Origin: Turnera subulata
Taxonomy: Eukaryota > Streptophyta > Magnoliopsida > Malpighiales > Passifloraceae
DNA length: 64,000 nt
Direction: 5' to 3'
NCBI GenBank assembly: GCA_028386065.3
Contig: JAKUCV010000266.1
Location: 28,901-92,900, forward strand
Below are positions 36,447 to 49,963 of this stretch, one piece after another. The translations under genes and the position numbers were made by a program. Numbering within the stretch: the first letter of the stretch is position 1; each line of letters begins with the position of its first letter. The notes below the pieces were generated by a model. That model was not told where the DNA came from, did no database searches, and saw only the letters and a program-made list of their open reading frames with translations.

Positions 36447-37064
36447 AAAGCCTTTATGCATAAACAAACCATATCAAATGAGGGTTTTCTCTTTTCTCTC
36501 ATTCTCTTAGAGAAAACCCTAGATTTACAACTTGGGGCTGCCGCCGACTTTCTTCCGGCGGTGAGCCCCCACCAAAATTTCTTTCAAATGACTAGTTTTT
36601 TCTTTTTTCTTTTTAGTTTCGTTAGTTTACTCCCTCTTTTTGTGGGTCTAGTCTCACTTATTGTGAGTTAGTTTTCTCTCCTTCTGGAATTTTCTCACCT
36701 TTTTGGTATTTCAAATAAGACTATGGGAGTCAAAAGTCATGGGAGAAGATTCGATTTGAAGAACGATTCTCTATCTACTACAGAAATTTACCAACAAAGG
36801 GATATTTTTCCCCACAGGTATGTCTCAAATTTACTTGCTACACGGACCATACTGGATCTGATGCTCGCGAGAGTAGTATGCCCTTGTAAATCATCTATTG
36901 AAGGAGATAAATCACGTTGTGTATTTTTATGTAGTAGGTTAAGAAGAATTCTTATGTTGAATTTTTCTTATGCTTATGCTATATTAGATCTTCAACTATG
37001 TAATTTCAGATCTTTAGATCTCTTTATATTATTAATAAAGAATGCTCTTTTTCTAAAAAACAAA
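36447..37064 (+). mobile_element. Retroposed segment flanked by a 16-bp target duplication
   Basis: AACTAGGGAAACCATA occurs at 36431-36446 and again at 37065-37080, directly flanking 618 bp. That segment ends in an A-rich tail (TTTCTAAAAAACAAA). Long target duplications and an A-rich 3' end point to LINE-type retroposition. The 5' part has a GC-rich stem (CCGCCG..TTCCGGCGG near 36540) and a T-rich leader. An open frame from 36723 to 37070 (115 aa) matches no family I know. The insert could be a truncated LINE or another retroposed transcript. It lies about 220 bp beyond the AGL12-like stop codon. Confidence 0.75.
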
Positions 37065-37282
37065 AACTAGGGAAACCATATGTATAGAATACAATACAAG
37101 TATAAATACACATCAATTATTGTTACATCCACTTATGTATGATGATAAGCAATATCCAGATAGTTATACTTAAGGCCGTTTTCTATTACTTAATTATACA
37201 ATACACTCCATCACAAGAATTCAAAGATGATTATAATAGTAAACAAGTTTGAAGCTGCTGCACTCTGAACAAAGAGCTACTC

Positions 37283-40200
37283 CTAAAATTGAAATATCCC
37301 ATTTTGTATGGTTAGTGGGTATGGCATGTACGTAGGCGTTGACCCAAAATTAGTAACTTCAAAATTCTCCTCCACCTGCATAGCAAAAAAAAAAAAAAAA
37401 AGTCTCTGGTTAGATTCAAAAATTGTTTTATGAAAATCATAGAAATATAGTTGACACTCTCATATGTTGTCACCTTGTCCTGGAGATATTGATTTGCAGC
37501 CTGTAATATGCCTTCCTATATTTAACACAAAACATCAATTAATTGTCTTCATATGTGTCTTGAGATGAATGTAAAAGTGAATATCTAGAATATGGGTTCA
37601 ATACTAGGTTGTATTTTTCATTAAAAAATGACAAAGTAATAACTCACCAATTAATAGTATACATTACATGAAATTACCTTATACTACGCTTATTCTCTAA
37701 ATAATGAAGAATAAATGCGCTATTATAGTCTTTACAAAAGAAAAAAAGAACACTTTCCAGTAGGTACAAGAACTTTCTTATCAGTAAGGGCACATTTTCA
37801 ATTAAACTTATAAAATGGTCGATTAAAAAACTGACATTGTCAAACATCATTAGTCAAAGTAAGTACGATTGTTTCTATTCAATTGATGTTTTTGAAGAAA
37901 TTAACAAATTGGTATTTGCCATACAAATTTCTTAAACTTTCTCTCAATTTGAGATTTTGTATGCAGTCTCCAGGTGCTTCAAAACCACCTTTCCAGAGAG
38001 AATTATATACATGCTTGAGACTACGTAAAATTATCTACTTGCTCTAAGAGCAACTAATTAAACTCAAAATTTTATTGATCAAGAAATATAATTCAGGCAG
38101 ATATTACTAACCTTGTTCCTCAAAAGCTGGATTTCCTTCAGCATAATCTCCATCTGTTTGTGATCAGTGAAATAAAACAGTGAGTGACATTATCAATTGG
38201 TGATAAACAGATCGTTCAGTGAAATGCTGATATAAATGAGACTGCTTTTTGCACCTTGTTTGAGCGTATTTGGCAAATCCACATTTCAAGATACTTTTCA
38301 AGCACTAGCAATTCATCCAACGTCATTTCTGCAGCACCCCCTCCAAACATATACCTGTATTGATATGCCATAATAGAAAATAAACTCATTGGGCTTGTTG
38401 TTTAATTTCTTTTTGTTGGTTTTCTCAACTAGGAAACTATAAGCTTTTCTGTCATTTTCCCAGACATATAGTGCCACTACAGATGCATGAACTTCATCAA
38501 TAATATGGTTTACATCATTTAGCTGCAGCCTGCACACTTACCCTTTTTTTTATTTGATGTAAAAAGTATGATGTTTTTTTTTTTTTTACATTTACTTGCT
38601 TTTCATGTTTTCGGCCTTGTATCTCCTCGTTTAATCTCAGAATAAAATGATGAGGCATCTTTCAGAGTAGAAAATGACCATTACCATGTTGAGTGAGCAT
38701 TTCAACCAAAAAGTTTAAGGTGGTGGTTAAGATACCAAGATTAACTTTGATCTTTATTACTCTAACAAATAAATCCCTAATTTAGTGTCAACTTACCAAT
38801 TAAGGAGATGGAATTTTTAATCCATAGGTGACTGGTTTAAGTGTAGCTTGTTAGGGTGATTGAGCCAAATCCAAGTTTGTGTTTGAAAAAGATATAAGAT
38901 AAAATGTGCTGAGCTCGAGTGTGGTTAAAGTTCGGGCTCATTAGAATTGTAAATTTGGCTTGTGAGCTTAGGTAGAGTCTAATTGTATTATGAATCTAGG
39001 AGGATTGAAAATATAATTCTTAACTTTTCCATGGTCCAACACAAGAATCACTATTCCGACATCTTGGGAAAGTTTCTTAAATCAGGAAAATAGAATTTCT
39101 ACATATCTTATTTTTCAGGTCAGCCAAACACATAAATTTGCAGGAATCTCACTTTCCTTTAAAACTTTCCTTACACCAAAAGCCATTTAATTTTGTTCAA
39201 TTTCAAATTTGACTTGCTTACGTCTACAAAACAAGCCAAAATTTGAGGCTAAAAAACTCTTCACAAGTTGAGCTCAAGCTACTAGAAAGCTCAATTCTCA
39301 TCTGGGTTCATTGATAACTATATAAATGTGTTTTTTAAAGAAGGGAGATTGTCGTCATAACTCTTACATCCTAATTTTTTTTCATTGGACATAAACATAA
39401 ATCCCCCATTCCTTCATTCAGTCCAATTCGTTTTAATTCTATCTATCCATCTATCCGTCTTTCTTTCATTTTGTTGTTTCAATTCGGTGACTCTTAATTT
39501 TTTTTATGAAAACAATAATTTTATTAAATCATGAGAATTACAAGATGTTGGTCAGCACGAAAATGACCAACCATTGTACCAGCATATAGTTTCATTAGAC
39601 TTATTGGATTCGTTTAATATATTTTCTGTAGCAAAATTGTGTTTTATATCTTTTTAGATTCATTTTAATGTGAATTTATGCATATGAAATCTGATTCAGC
39701 ACTAAACAGTAATCCTAGAAGGTAAATGTAATAAAAGTAGAGGATTAAAAAAAGCATTTCTCTAGGAGATTCATTGGCAAAAAGACATAAGACGATCATT
39801 GTATCGTCCATGAAAGCCTTTTAAAAAATTCATTCTTCCTGAAACTAACCTAAAACGTTTCCTGTATCTCCCAAAATAGACAAATTAAACCGTCCACTGA
39901 ATCTTTGAGAGAAGAATTAAATTGCCTGAAGTAGCTACTATCATGTGCTAAGATATGCATGTGTAGGATAATTTATTTGTTTGGGTAAGTAATTAGTTGC
40001 TTAATTAATTATAGTTTGAAATGAATATGCAAAGTGATGAACATGATCAATCAATGGTTACCTGATTCCCTTTTGGAGGACGTCAATTTCTTGCTTCAGC
40101 ATGCTGATTTCCTCTTTTGCATCCTGATCACATTGATTCGCCAGTAAATTAATAGTGCTAGAGATTGAATTTTATGTCGCTCTTCAAAATAAATGAATGA

Positions 40201-40988
40201 AGAGCATGCACTGATAGATACATCGACCTTATATATTTGCCTGTTAGAAATAAAATGACCATAGCATATTCAAATCATGGAAGAGGGTTGCCTTAGCTTG
40301 TTAGAGTTTGATTGTTAATTCCGATTAAGTTGAGAGTTTGAATCCTACCGATTGTTAATCCGGTCCGGCGAGGGAAGCTCCACCCACCATATATAATACA
40401 GTTTGCGAAATTTTCTGTGCAAGTGCAACTATATAAACTATGGTGCCAAACTTTGAACAACTGTACTGTTTTCTTTTCCATATTTCTTGGATAAATGTGC
40501 ATATTAATCATGCTTTCTTGTAGGAACAACTAATTAAACAGTTCTTCTGTACATGTGTACTCAGCAGCTTTCTTAGGCAAGTGACTTCTAGGGTGGTAAG
40601 ATCTGGCATGATCAGGAGTTTTGAGTTGTTTTTTTTTTACACATGACCTGCATAATTAACCTTTTCGATCGCCAGTTTTTAAATGTTGTTTACTATTGAA
40701 CATTTCAATGTCTTCAAAAGAAACCCAAGATTGTTCAAAAGTTATATAGATATATTTCTCCACTAATTATATACCCATTCATTCATCAAAAAAAAAAAAA
40801 AAAAAATATACCCATTCACCAACAATCACACGCATGCATATACCCCTCTCGTGTGTGTGTGCATAGTTGTACATGTGGATTTACTTTATTGAGCACTGGA
40901 AACCAGCATCTGATGCTGCAGAAGCTTTCTACACAACGACAGCTAGCGATTGCATATAATTTTGTCTACCTTTCCATCATATATTATA

Positions 40989-41036
<48 letters not shown>

Positions 41037-41832
41037 TACTACTACCAAAAAAAGAAGAAGAGAGTAACAGGTGCCAGAAAGATCAGTAGTATTAGTACTG
41101 CAATTACGTACCAAAGGCTGAGGAGTCTCTTTGGGCTGCTCTGGCGCCTGAGCTCCTCGGGTGGACTTCATGTACCTCTCCACAATCCCTGGCATGTTTC
41201 TTCCTCCACCCAAAATTAAAAATTCAAGAAACACATAAGTTACATCTCCAAGAACAATAAGTTTAGACTTGCGTGATTTTGTGCCTTATATATGTACGTT
41301 TACTTGAGTACTGTGCGTGCATGCTCACGTTCCATTTGTCTCTCACTAATCCTGTACTTGCATGTTCATTACACAGTGAAAAAAAAAAGATGCTAGGCTA
41401 CTACCTATATAGTCTAGCCTTAGAAAACTTCATCCATATGTATATTACAACAAGCTTAAAACATATAATTTCTGTCAAGTAAAGTTGTGCAACTAACTTG
41501 TTAAGTGACAATTAAGTGGATGAGCACTTGGAGATATGTGTACTGTATATAGTATCTCCGTATCTGTGTGTTCAAGTATTAGTGCGCACCGGCAGGTCTC
41601 GAGTTCGAGTCTTAATGATAAGAAAAGTAAGAAAAGGAAAAAGATGATACCCTTTGGTGGCGAGTTCATAAAGCTTTCCATGGGCGGAGAAAATGACAAC
41701 TCCAATTTCAGCATCACACAGCACAGAGAGCTCCTTAGCCTTCTTAAGAAGCCCTGCTCGGCGCTTGCAGAAGGTGACCTGCCTGTGCACCGGGTTCTCA
41801 ATACGCTTCATCTGAACCTTTCCACGAGCCAT
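37283..41832 (-). CDS. AGL12: AGL12-like type II MADS-box transcription factor (7 exons, 202 aa)
   Basis: The exons in transcript order are 41832-41651, 41199-41112, 40123-40062, 38354-38255, 38153-38112, 37515-37474 and 37375-37283. The frame is continuous to TAG. The MADS domain is residues 1-60 ([20 protein letters not shown], then [20 protein letters not shown]). The I region includes [11 protein letters not shown], the K domain runs from about 91 to 170 (coiled-coil heptads with [12 protein letters not shown] and [20 protein letters not shown]), and a short C-terminus ends [12 protein letters not shown]. The MADS sequence, the MFGGG insertion in the K domain and the final IFQF place it in the AGL12 (XAL1) clade. 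In Arabidopsis that gene regulates root cell proliferation and flowering time. The MIKC intron pattern is intact, with a 1.7-kb third intron and a TA microsatellite in intron 2. Confidence 0.94.
40990..41035. repeat. (TA)n microsatellite in AGL12 intron 2
   Basis: About 23 uninterrupted TA units lie some 75 bp from the end of exon 2 on the transcript's intron side. Confidence 0.95.
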
Positions 41833-44800
41833 ATTATCTAGTAGCTAGCTAGCTATATGAATTCTTTTAGTTACTACTGTGTTAACTATCTGGTGTTAGC
41901 TGCCTTGTGAAAACTTTTTTTTTTTTTTTCTTCCAGCAGACAACCTCCCACTAGTTTGAACTAGCTTCGAGGTTGTTGCAATCCACCCCTACTCTCTCAG
42001 GAAGATGTCTGAAAGTGCATCTGATCACAAGTAACGCAGCTTCACAACTTATATACTCCAGTATAGATTCTCTTCCAACCCCCCACCAAGAATAATAAAT
42101 GGTCGGCACCTGCTGTGCCTTTACTCTTCACTATGGTATACCTTTTATAATCTCTCATATCACTACTACGCATTGTTTATTCTCCACAGAATATTGGAAT
42201 TCAGATTCTCTACTGTCATTACTTTCAATAACATAATGTGATTGTGACAAAAATTGGGTTCTTAATTATACTAAATACATAACAAAATATGTAAAAAAAA
42301 CAGAACTACGTGTAAGTAACGACTTGCATACGATTATAACTCATTTCGAGTTAGAACTCAAACGTTTGGTTGAATTAGTCAGGCCTTTGACATAGTAAGC
42401 CATTATAATAAAAAACATTCTTGCTTTCGAATCGCTGGACTCTCCTCATTGAGTTTAATAAAGCAGCAAAGGTAATGCTTAATTAATCTAGGAGAAGCTC
42501 AATTTCTCGCCAGAATATGTACTTGGCAGACGCCTCCCATCCCAATCCAGCAGCCTCACCAGCCAATGAGCCATCCTGTGAACTAGGGGAAATTCTACTT
42601 TGTGGAGAATTTTTCTACTTTCTGGTGGGGAAAAGTTGTAGATATGTTGGGTAGTATTTAAAAGTCTAGTCAGCTTGCAATTACTTTCACATCACATGCC
42701 AACCAATCTCTTTTCGTTCACAAACCAATGAGCTGCCCATGTTGGGTTTGAAGGCTTTTGTAGCCCACTTTTCTTCTTGTTTGTTGGCTTTCTTTACCGC
42801 CTTCACCTTTTACTTTTCTGATGAGCAGACCTTTTCTTCTACTTCTTCTTCTTTTTCTTCTGCTTCTTCTTCTTTTATATCCTAGGTTTTAATTAATAGT
42901 AATACCATGAACATATATATATATAAGATCAATGAAAGGACGTTTCAAGAACCCATTCCTAGCTAGAGGGTCTTCATAATTTTTCAAGACAAGAATCTTG
43001 TCCAATCACACTTGCTACTCACTAGATACAACAATATTGTTCTGCTTTAATTAACATCTCACGCATAGAAGCTACTTCTTTTTTAAAAAATATATATTTA
43101 TTCTTCTATAGATCTTTCAATTAAGTGGCTCCTTTGGGAGGGTTAAACGGGTGCCATCTGTACTTTTATCTTGTATGAGGATTCTCATTTGATTGATATC
43201 ATTATCGTCATACCATTGGTATAAAGTTCATAAGGTTCCTCCTATATCTTTATATTAAATATTGGCTAAAAAAATCTTTATGTCAAATATATATCCTAAC
43301 AATTGATCAGTGGTAAATTGAGACAGGTTCTAATAATAAAGTGGGTTGGAAGTGAAGAAGCACATTTGCGCTTAGGATTGTGGCTACAGGATTCGACTAT
43401 AGGTAATTCTATCTTCAATTAAAAGCATACGGGTAAGATTAACAATTATGAGAATATTATTTAGCCAAAAAAAATTCTGAGAATATTGTTATCATCATAC
43501 TACACAGTTCCACTGTTTACTATAGGTAAAGCTAATATTACTATTTGTGTATAGTAAAAGGCAACACAACTCCTTACCATTTTTTTTCTTGTTTCTTCCT
43601 TTGTAGACATATAGGCCACTATTTTGGTTTACTGTTTGTACACTCATGCTGGAGCAATGGGTTTAATTTGGTATAGTTCAAGTCCAAATAAAAAGACTAC
43701 ATGTGTCAGATAAATAAAACTGTTAGTCAGTTTTATATTGTTGGCATGGGTAACAACTAATGTGAGGTGAAAATAAGGGACTGGGGTAATAATCTGTGTG
43801 ATTGGTTTTTTTTCTTTCTGGGTTCTTTTTTATTGCTCCAGCTTTTTCAAGTAAAACACATACACTTAGGTTCTTAGGTTGTGACATGTGAGTCATTTTT
43901 TATTTTTTAGTGATTTATTTCCTAATGATTTAACTCCCGACCAACAAGGACGCGATGATCCAGAGGAACAACAAGAAAAATGATTCTAGAGGAACAATGA
44001 TTGATCTGGACTTCAGTTTTAGCAGGATCCAATTTAATAGAAAGAAGTAAGTCTTCTATTCGTTTAATCTTCTTTTATGTTAAACATGCCTAAATTTCCA
44101 ACAGACACAGTTTTGAAGTAACATTAAAACCGCCTATGGAACCATCAAATTATTAATCCACTTAAATTTCCAGGATAGGTTCAGTGAAAAACTGGGAAGA
44201 AATAACAATAGCCAAATTATTCTAAACGTAGATATTTTTGGTTGTTACTAGAAATGTTTGAGGATATATAAGAACTGGAGAACGGGTAATTAAACTTGTC
44301 GTCCTTAGTCAAGCAATGAAATACAACATTTACTGCAAACTTATCTTCAAACAAAAGAAGTGGATTGGGATAAGCTATTTGATGTTGTGTTATTCAGATG
44401 GTTTGTTTGGTTCAAGGCCACACATCCTAACTTCCCATACGACTTATCTGCCGTCATCAATCGTGCTGAGAGTATTTTGGCTTGGAATGGGCCTGTATGT
44501 AGACCAATTTTAGTATAACTCCACAAGTCACCCTCTGTGTAATGTAGCAGTTTTTGTTGTCTTATACTTCTGCTCTGTTCTCTGTATTTGATGGTTAGTG
44601 ATGTGCTATTGTCATCTATTGGATGACTAACACTCATCCTAATTTGATTGATGAATCATCAATAAAATCTCGTTATATCAAAAAAAAAAGAAACATTTAC
44701 CAAGCTGGTGGTGAGTTCTTCGCAGCGAGCTCTATCAAAGTCCAGAATGTCTCATATTAAAGAATGTCTAATAAAGAATTATATAATTCCTAGGATCAAT

Positions 44801-46876
44801 AAAAGTTTAACCCTTGCTTGCATGCTTTATTGAACTGGTATCTAGCTTGGATAGTACTTTACAAGTTAGTGGTATTAACATGTATGCTTTTAGCTTCATA
44901 CTGTATATTTTAACATGCAGTCTCCAAAACCAAAATACAATGCAAACCCTACGTAGCTTTGTGACAAAATTTTTAGATAAAGTCATTGGTTTCTGCTTAA
45001 TTAATTATTAAGTCCCCAAGGATTAACCCATATTTTCTTCGGGTTGAAAGTTGTGTCGGAACTTGTGCCTATGACCTAGCTTGTAAAAGGTCTCATTTTT
45101 ATAGCTAGGTCATAGATTTGATCATATCTAGGGTTTAATTACTAGCACACTTGTGTTTTCTCTTGATATAATAGAATATTAGGGAAATCCCTTGGCGGGT
45201 ACTACATTCAAGACAAGAAGATTACATTAGCCAATAAGCGTGGTGCCTTGTTGAAAAAACTTTGGCTTCCTCAAGATCTGTTTCAGATGCTGAGAACCAA
45301 TGATCGAATTATTGTGTAAGACTAAACAAAAATCAGGAAGATGATCTGATATTTTAGTTCACTATCGTGTGATTTGAATATGAAGTAAGACTTATGAAAT
45401 TTCATAAAGTTCTAGAATCAAACATGAATAAGTTTAGCAGAGAAGATCAAGCATTGCTAGATATTCACTCATTTGAATATAGCTAGTGCTATATGTGTCT
45501 ACATTACATTTATATTGAATTTGTCAGTTTTCGTCAGTGCGATTTTATATATAAATGCTCACATACACTGTGGTAATGAAAATAACTCATTTGGGGTACT
45601 CATCTCAGAACTTGGAGAATGAGTAGCACAATCACCCAGCATAATTAGGTATGTCGACCCGGCCCAAATCAATTCCACATTAGTCGGGACAAAATTCAAT
45701 TCTGGATACGGAATAGGAAAAAAAAAAGGAAAAAGACATTATATACATTTTGACCTTTTTTCATTAAAAGAACTAATACACGAATTAAGAATACAACAAG
45801 ATTTACTAGAAGATACTAGCACATGTAGCAACTAGTGGAAGGTTTTGGAAAATGCACCTTTTGAGAGTTGTAAATCACGTTGGACCCCGCTCGTAGTCCT
45901 AGAATGGGTGTCGCGCCACGGATGAGATTAGTCTGGCCTGTCGAGCTGGGATACTCATAGTATCAAAAAACTAGTGTAAGGTTTTGCTGGATTGCGCCAT
46001 TACCCAGAATAGCTTTCCAATAATTATAAAATGAAATCCATACCATAACCGCAATTTAAACAGATTATTTGCCTTTCTAGCTAGACTTTGTGCGGTCTTT
46101 TTAAGATATATTTGCCAGTCATTGCAATATAGAAGTGTAGGTAATAGATCAAATAACATATATAATATCTGGAATTCTGTCAACAGTAGCTCTTTTTCTT
46201 TGGACAACTAAGAAATGATCAAAGATCTTTGACCAAGGAATAAAGGGGACAGAAGATCTTTCTTTCCCTTTCCTCTACATATAAAGCATTTTGAGGTCAA
46301 ATTAGAGGCCTAACGTACGTGTCCATTGTACAACAATATGGAATGATCGACATGGGGGCATGTTGATCCCTGATCGATCAGAATGCTCCACTATGTTTGG
46401 GGGCCAGATTTTTCAATTTTGAAGTATTTAGAATATTATATTCTTAATCCACCACATATATAACGCATATTTTCTTAGTTGGCTGAAAATGAGAAGATTA
46501 TAAAGTTTTGAGTTTGACTCAACGTCTCAATTTACAATGGTTGGCATATGAGAACCTAGAAACTAGTCACAATTCTCATTTTTCAAATCATCCTTAATCC
46601 CACCCATTGAGATCGATCCTGTAAGTCTTTTTTTTTTTTTTTATGCTGAAACCTATAATTCTATGATTCCTTGGATTGGATTAGGCACTGCATTAAGCAT
46701 TATATAATGTTTTTACATTCTTCTTTGGAGATAAATTATACATAAAATCCATAAAAATAATTAATTGATAACATTTAACAATTTTTTTTTCTAAAGGGTT
46801 AGCAGGAATTAAAGTGCCAAATGAAACGTTTGTAATAGTTATAATTTTGATGAAATATCAAATAGCTAAAGCATTC
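41833..46876. other. AGL12 upstream region
   Basis: About 5 kb without a recognised gene. It holds a CTT-rich microsatellite near 42836-42880, short poly-A/T tracts, a LINE-like 3' fragment (44334-44690), and an unassigned block at 45180-45310 (GGAAATCCCTTGGCGGGTAC) that resembles dispersed plant repeats. Confidence 0.4.
44334..44690 (+). mobile_element. Possible 5'-truncated LINE 3' end with poly(A)
   Basis: The segment ends AATAAAATCTCGTTATATC followed by ten A, like a plant LINE 3' UTR. AACATTTAC occurs at 44325-44333 and 44692-44700 and may be the target duplication. At 9 bp this could be chance. Confidence 0.45.
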
Positions 46877-47034
46877 CCTGTGAGTAGGGATGGCAATCGG
46901 GTAGGGTAAGCAAGACCCAGACCCGGACCCTTAATCAAATTGGGTAGGGTAAGAATGGACTAATTATGAACTGGGTAGGATAAAGTTCTATTTTTTTGCC
47001 CAACGGGTAATGCGGGTCTGGGTAAGGGTATACC

Positions 47035-49855
47035 TGTAACAACCCGGGTAAAAATTTACATTTTACCGGGATTGTAAAAACGCTTTGTATAGCAATTTAC
47101 CATGTAAAATAATCTTAGGTAATTATTTCAGGGTAAATTAAGCATCGGATTCTGAAACTGACCCTTACCCCACGCTCGGGATTTTTCTGCGGATTTTACG
47201 GACCAAAGTTGGAATTTTTCGGGTCCATGATTCTCGAGAAAAGTCATGTTTAACCTCGAATTATCGGGCCAGAAATAAAGTCAAGGGGGTATAATAGATA
47301 TTTTCTGGCCCGGAAGGGACACGACTGCATGATTGAGTCACACAGCCGCCTTCTCCTGTGTGCCGGTGAGCCATTTCCTGTGTAACCCGTGAAAATCATT
47401 CTTTTTTTCCCGTGCCTTCTCTGCTTCCAGTGCACACCATACCACACCTTGCCTCCATCTTCACCTTCTCCTCATACTCTCTGCAAAAAAAATACACAAC
47501 CCAGTAGTCCTCCTGCAACTCCCTTCACCAAACCAAAACCAGAAACATAATAATAAAAATAATAAAAAAAAGAGAAAAGAAAGAAACCAAGAAAAGAAGC
47601 AGAAAAAAAGGAAAAGGAGTAGGGGCTGCCGGTCACCACCCGTGAACTACCCGACAGCCAACCGCCGCCTCTACCTTCCTGCTCGCCTGCCGCCGCGGAG
47701 GACGTGTCGTCGCCGCCCGGAGCCGCAGCAACAATAGTCGAGAGTCGTCGCCCGTAACGCCGACACCTTTCTCCTCATTCCCCTTTGCCCAGTTGCTCCA
47801 CCTGACGCGAGACGACGGCGAGCCACCACCGGATCCGGCCGCTGTTCCTTCCCCTTTGCGACACCACCACCGTCGCCTCACCACTACCTCGCTGGACAGC
47901 CAACACCAGTAGTCGTTCGTCGCACCTCCTCGCATCCCCCTCACGTCAGCCACCGCGCCTCCGCCTCCTGCTCAAGGTGAGCAACCCGGATGAGGAAGAC
48001 GACCTGAATGTAGGTCGCGGGCCGTGGATTGACCCAGCAGCTTTGGGCCGGGCGCGGGCTAGGAGTCGTGCCGAGCTTGAGGTTGGGCTTAATTCGTGGG
48101 CCTGATGCTTGGCTTGGTCTGGCCAGTCAGCCCTGGACCTGGTCAACCTTGGGTCTTTTTATTAGTGGGCTGGGTTTTGGACATGGGCTGCATAGTAAGG
48201 CCCAGTCCGAAATAAAAAAAGTAATAATAAATAATAATGATAAATAAATACGAAAATTCTGGAAAAAAAATAATAATAATTTTGAAAAAAATGGAATTTT
48301 AATAGTAAGTATAGTTTGGAAAAGATATGGTATACCATATGGGAAATATTTATTTTGGGAATATATAGATGGTAAATAATAATTATTTTTAACAAATATT
48401 TTGGAAAGTACATACTCAAGGAAAATAAAAATGGGAAGGATATTATCAAAGTAAATACGTACCGGAATAATAACCGGATATAATTATAGTAGAGTGTTTC
48501 CGGCCTATGTAATTAAATGGTGAATTATGATGATAATGAGAATTAACCGGGGGAATACCGAGTTAGCACAGTAATTATTTTACGGCTTACAGTAATAGTC
48601 AAGCATTTGCATATCATCTTATATGTGCATAAATTGTTGTTTGATATAGGAATTGATAACGAGCAGTGCCCTGAGGAGCCTGAGCCGGAACACTTCGAGG
48701 ACTATCAGGAATAGAAAATCGGCTAAGGTGAGGATAAGTAAATATTTATATATTGCCGTAGTACCAAGTTGCTATTGTGTTATATGCTTGAATAATTCTT
48801 TATGGCTGTGAATAGTTGTTGTGAGATGAATTTAATTGTTGTTTGTTGCCATTGATGTTGCTGAATTGATGCTGCTGTTGATGTTATTGATAATGTTAGA
48901 AATGTTCGTATTGGTAGGTTATTACTGTTGTTGTTGGCTGTGAAAATTGTGAGAGTGGAGTACCAAGGGTACTAGTTGAATGAGCTTGTACTATCCAGAC
49001 GAGCGGAGAGGCTGTGAGCCTGCTCGGGATAATGTGATAATGGAGGATAATAGAAATTAAGTAATTAGGAATAATAAAACTGGATACACTTAGACATCTA
49101 GTAAGTCACAGTTAAATGTTGGAATAGCCAGATGGTAGTCTTATTTTTATGGTGCTGGGGGAGAGTGTGCTTGGGGTCTGCTCTCTGTCTGTACCAGTTT
49201 TTATTTTAGGCGCTGGGGGAGAGTGTGCTTAGGGTCTGCTCCCTGTCTGTGCCAATTATACGTGGAGGTACCAGGGCGGGGTCCACGGGCTAGCTAGCTT
49301 GACTACCAGGCGACAACCATCATTTAACTAGTGATAGGGGCCCTGATAATAAAATTGGTATAACGTGTCTAGAATCACAGAGTGTGTTATTTAGGGTTCG
49401 TATGAACCTTAGGTATTTGCTGTTGATGTAACTTGGATTATTTACGGATGTTGTATATGTATATTTGCTTATGGATTTTACCCGGTGAGCACTTCGGACT
49501 CACCCCTCGCCTGCGTGACCTGGTCGCGTAGTTTGATTGTGCGTAGCTCAGGTACGTTCGAGGCAAGCTGTGGTGCACCCTCTGCCAGGCCCGGATCCAT
49601 CCTGCGTTGCATCATGTTTATACTATTATCTATTGCTGTGTTGTATTAAGACTTCCGCTGCTTGCATTTTATAACTATGTGGATTAATGCTTGTTGTAAT
49701 AACGATCCTGTGACGAGACAAACACTATTGATGTATTATGTACTTTTATTGTATTAACACTGCTGGTTGTGATAGTTACCATTGTGGTTATTGTAATAGC
49801 ATGTGGTCCCACGTGTTTACTGTGTATAACGGTAAATACGGATCGGGGCATTTCA
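47035..49855 (+). repeat. 5' LTR of the gypsy element
   Basis: It begins TGTAACAACCCGGG and ends GGGGCATTTCA. The interior holds an A-rich tract (47540-47620), a GC-rich block (47635-47975), a long AT-rich block, an exon-like 78-bp module (48650-48727), and two tandem copies of a block with GCTGGGGGAGAGTGTGCTT (near 49158 and 49213). Its counterpart is 55228-58058. Confidence 0.95.
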
Positions 49856-49858
49856 TTT

Positions 49859-49870
49859 TGGTAGCGGAGC
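49859..49870 (+). promoter_or_regulatory. Primer-binding site of the gypsy element
   Basis: TGGTAGCGGAGC lies 3 bases after the LTR end and matches the initiator tRNA-Met PBS (TGGTATCAGAGC) at 10 of 12 positions. Confidence 0.65.
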
Positions 49871-49963
49871 AGGCTGTAGGTCATTGGTTGTTGTTTGATT
49901 TTTTGTGCATATCCGGCTGAGGGACACCAGCATGCTGTCCAATAGCACTTAGAAGAGGACCAA

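Noticed and set aside
36456..36671. Small membrane-like open frame in the retroposed insert
   Set aside because: The hydrophobic look comes from a T-rich leader, and no homology is recognised.
47633..48146. Arg- and Ser-rich open frames in the gypsy LTRs (also 55832-56405 and 63173-63718)
   Set aside because: They are produced by GC-rich LTR sequence, lie on the strand opposite to the element and differ between copies.
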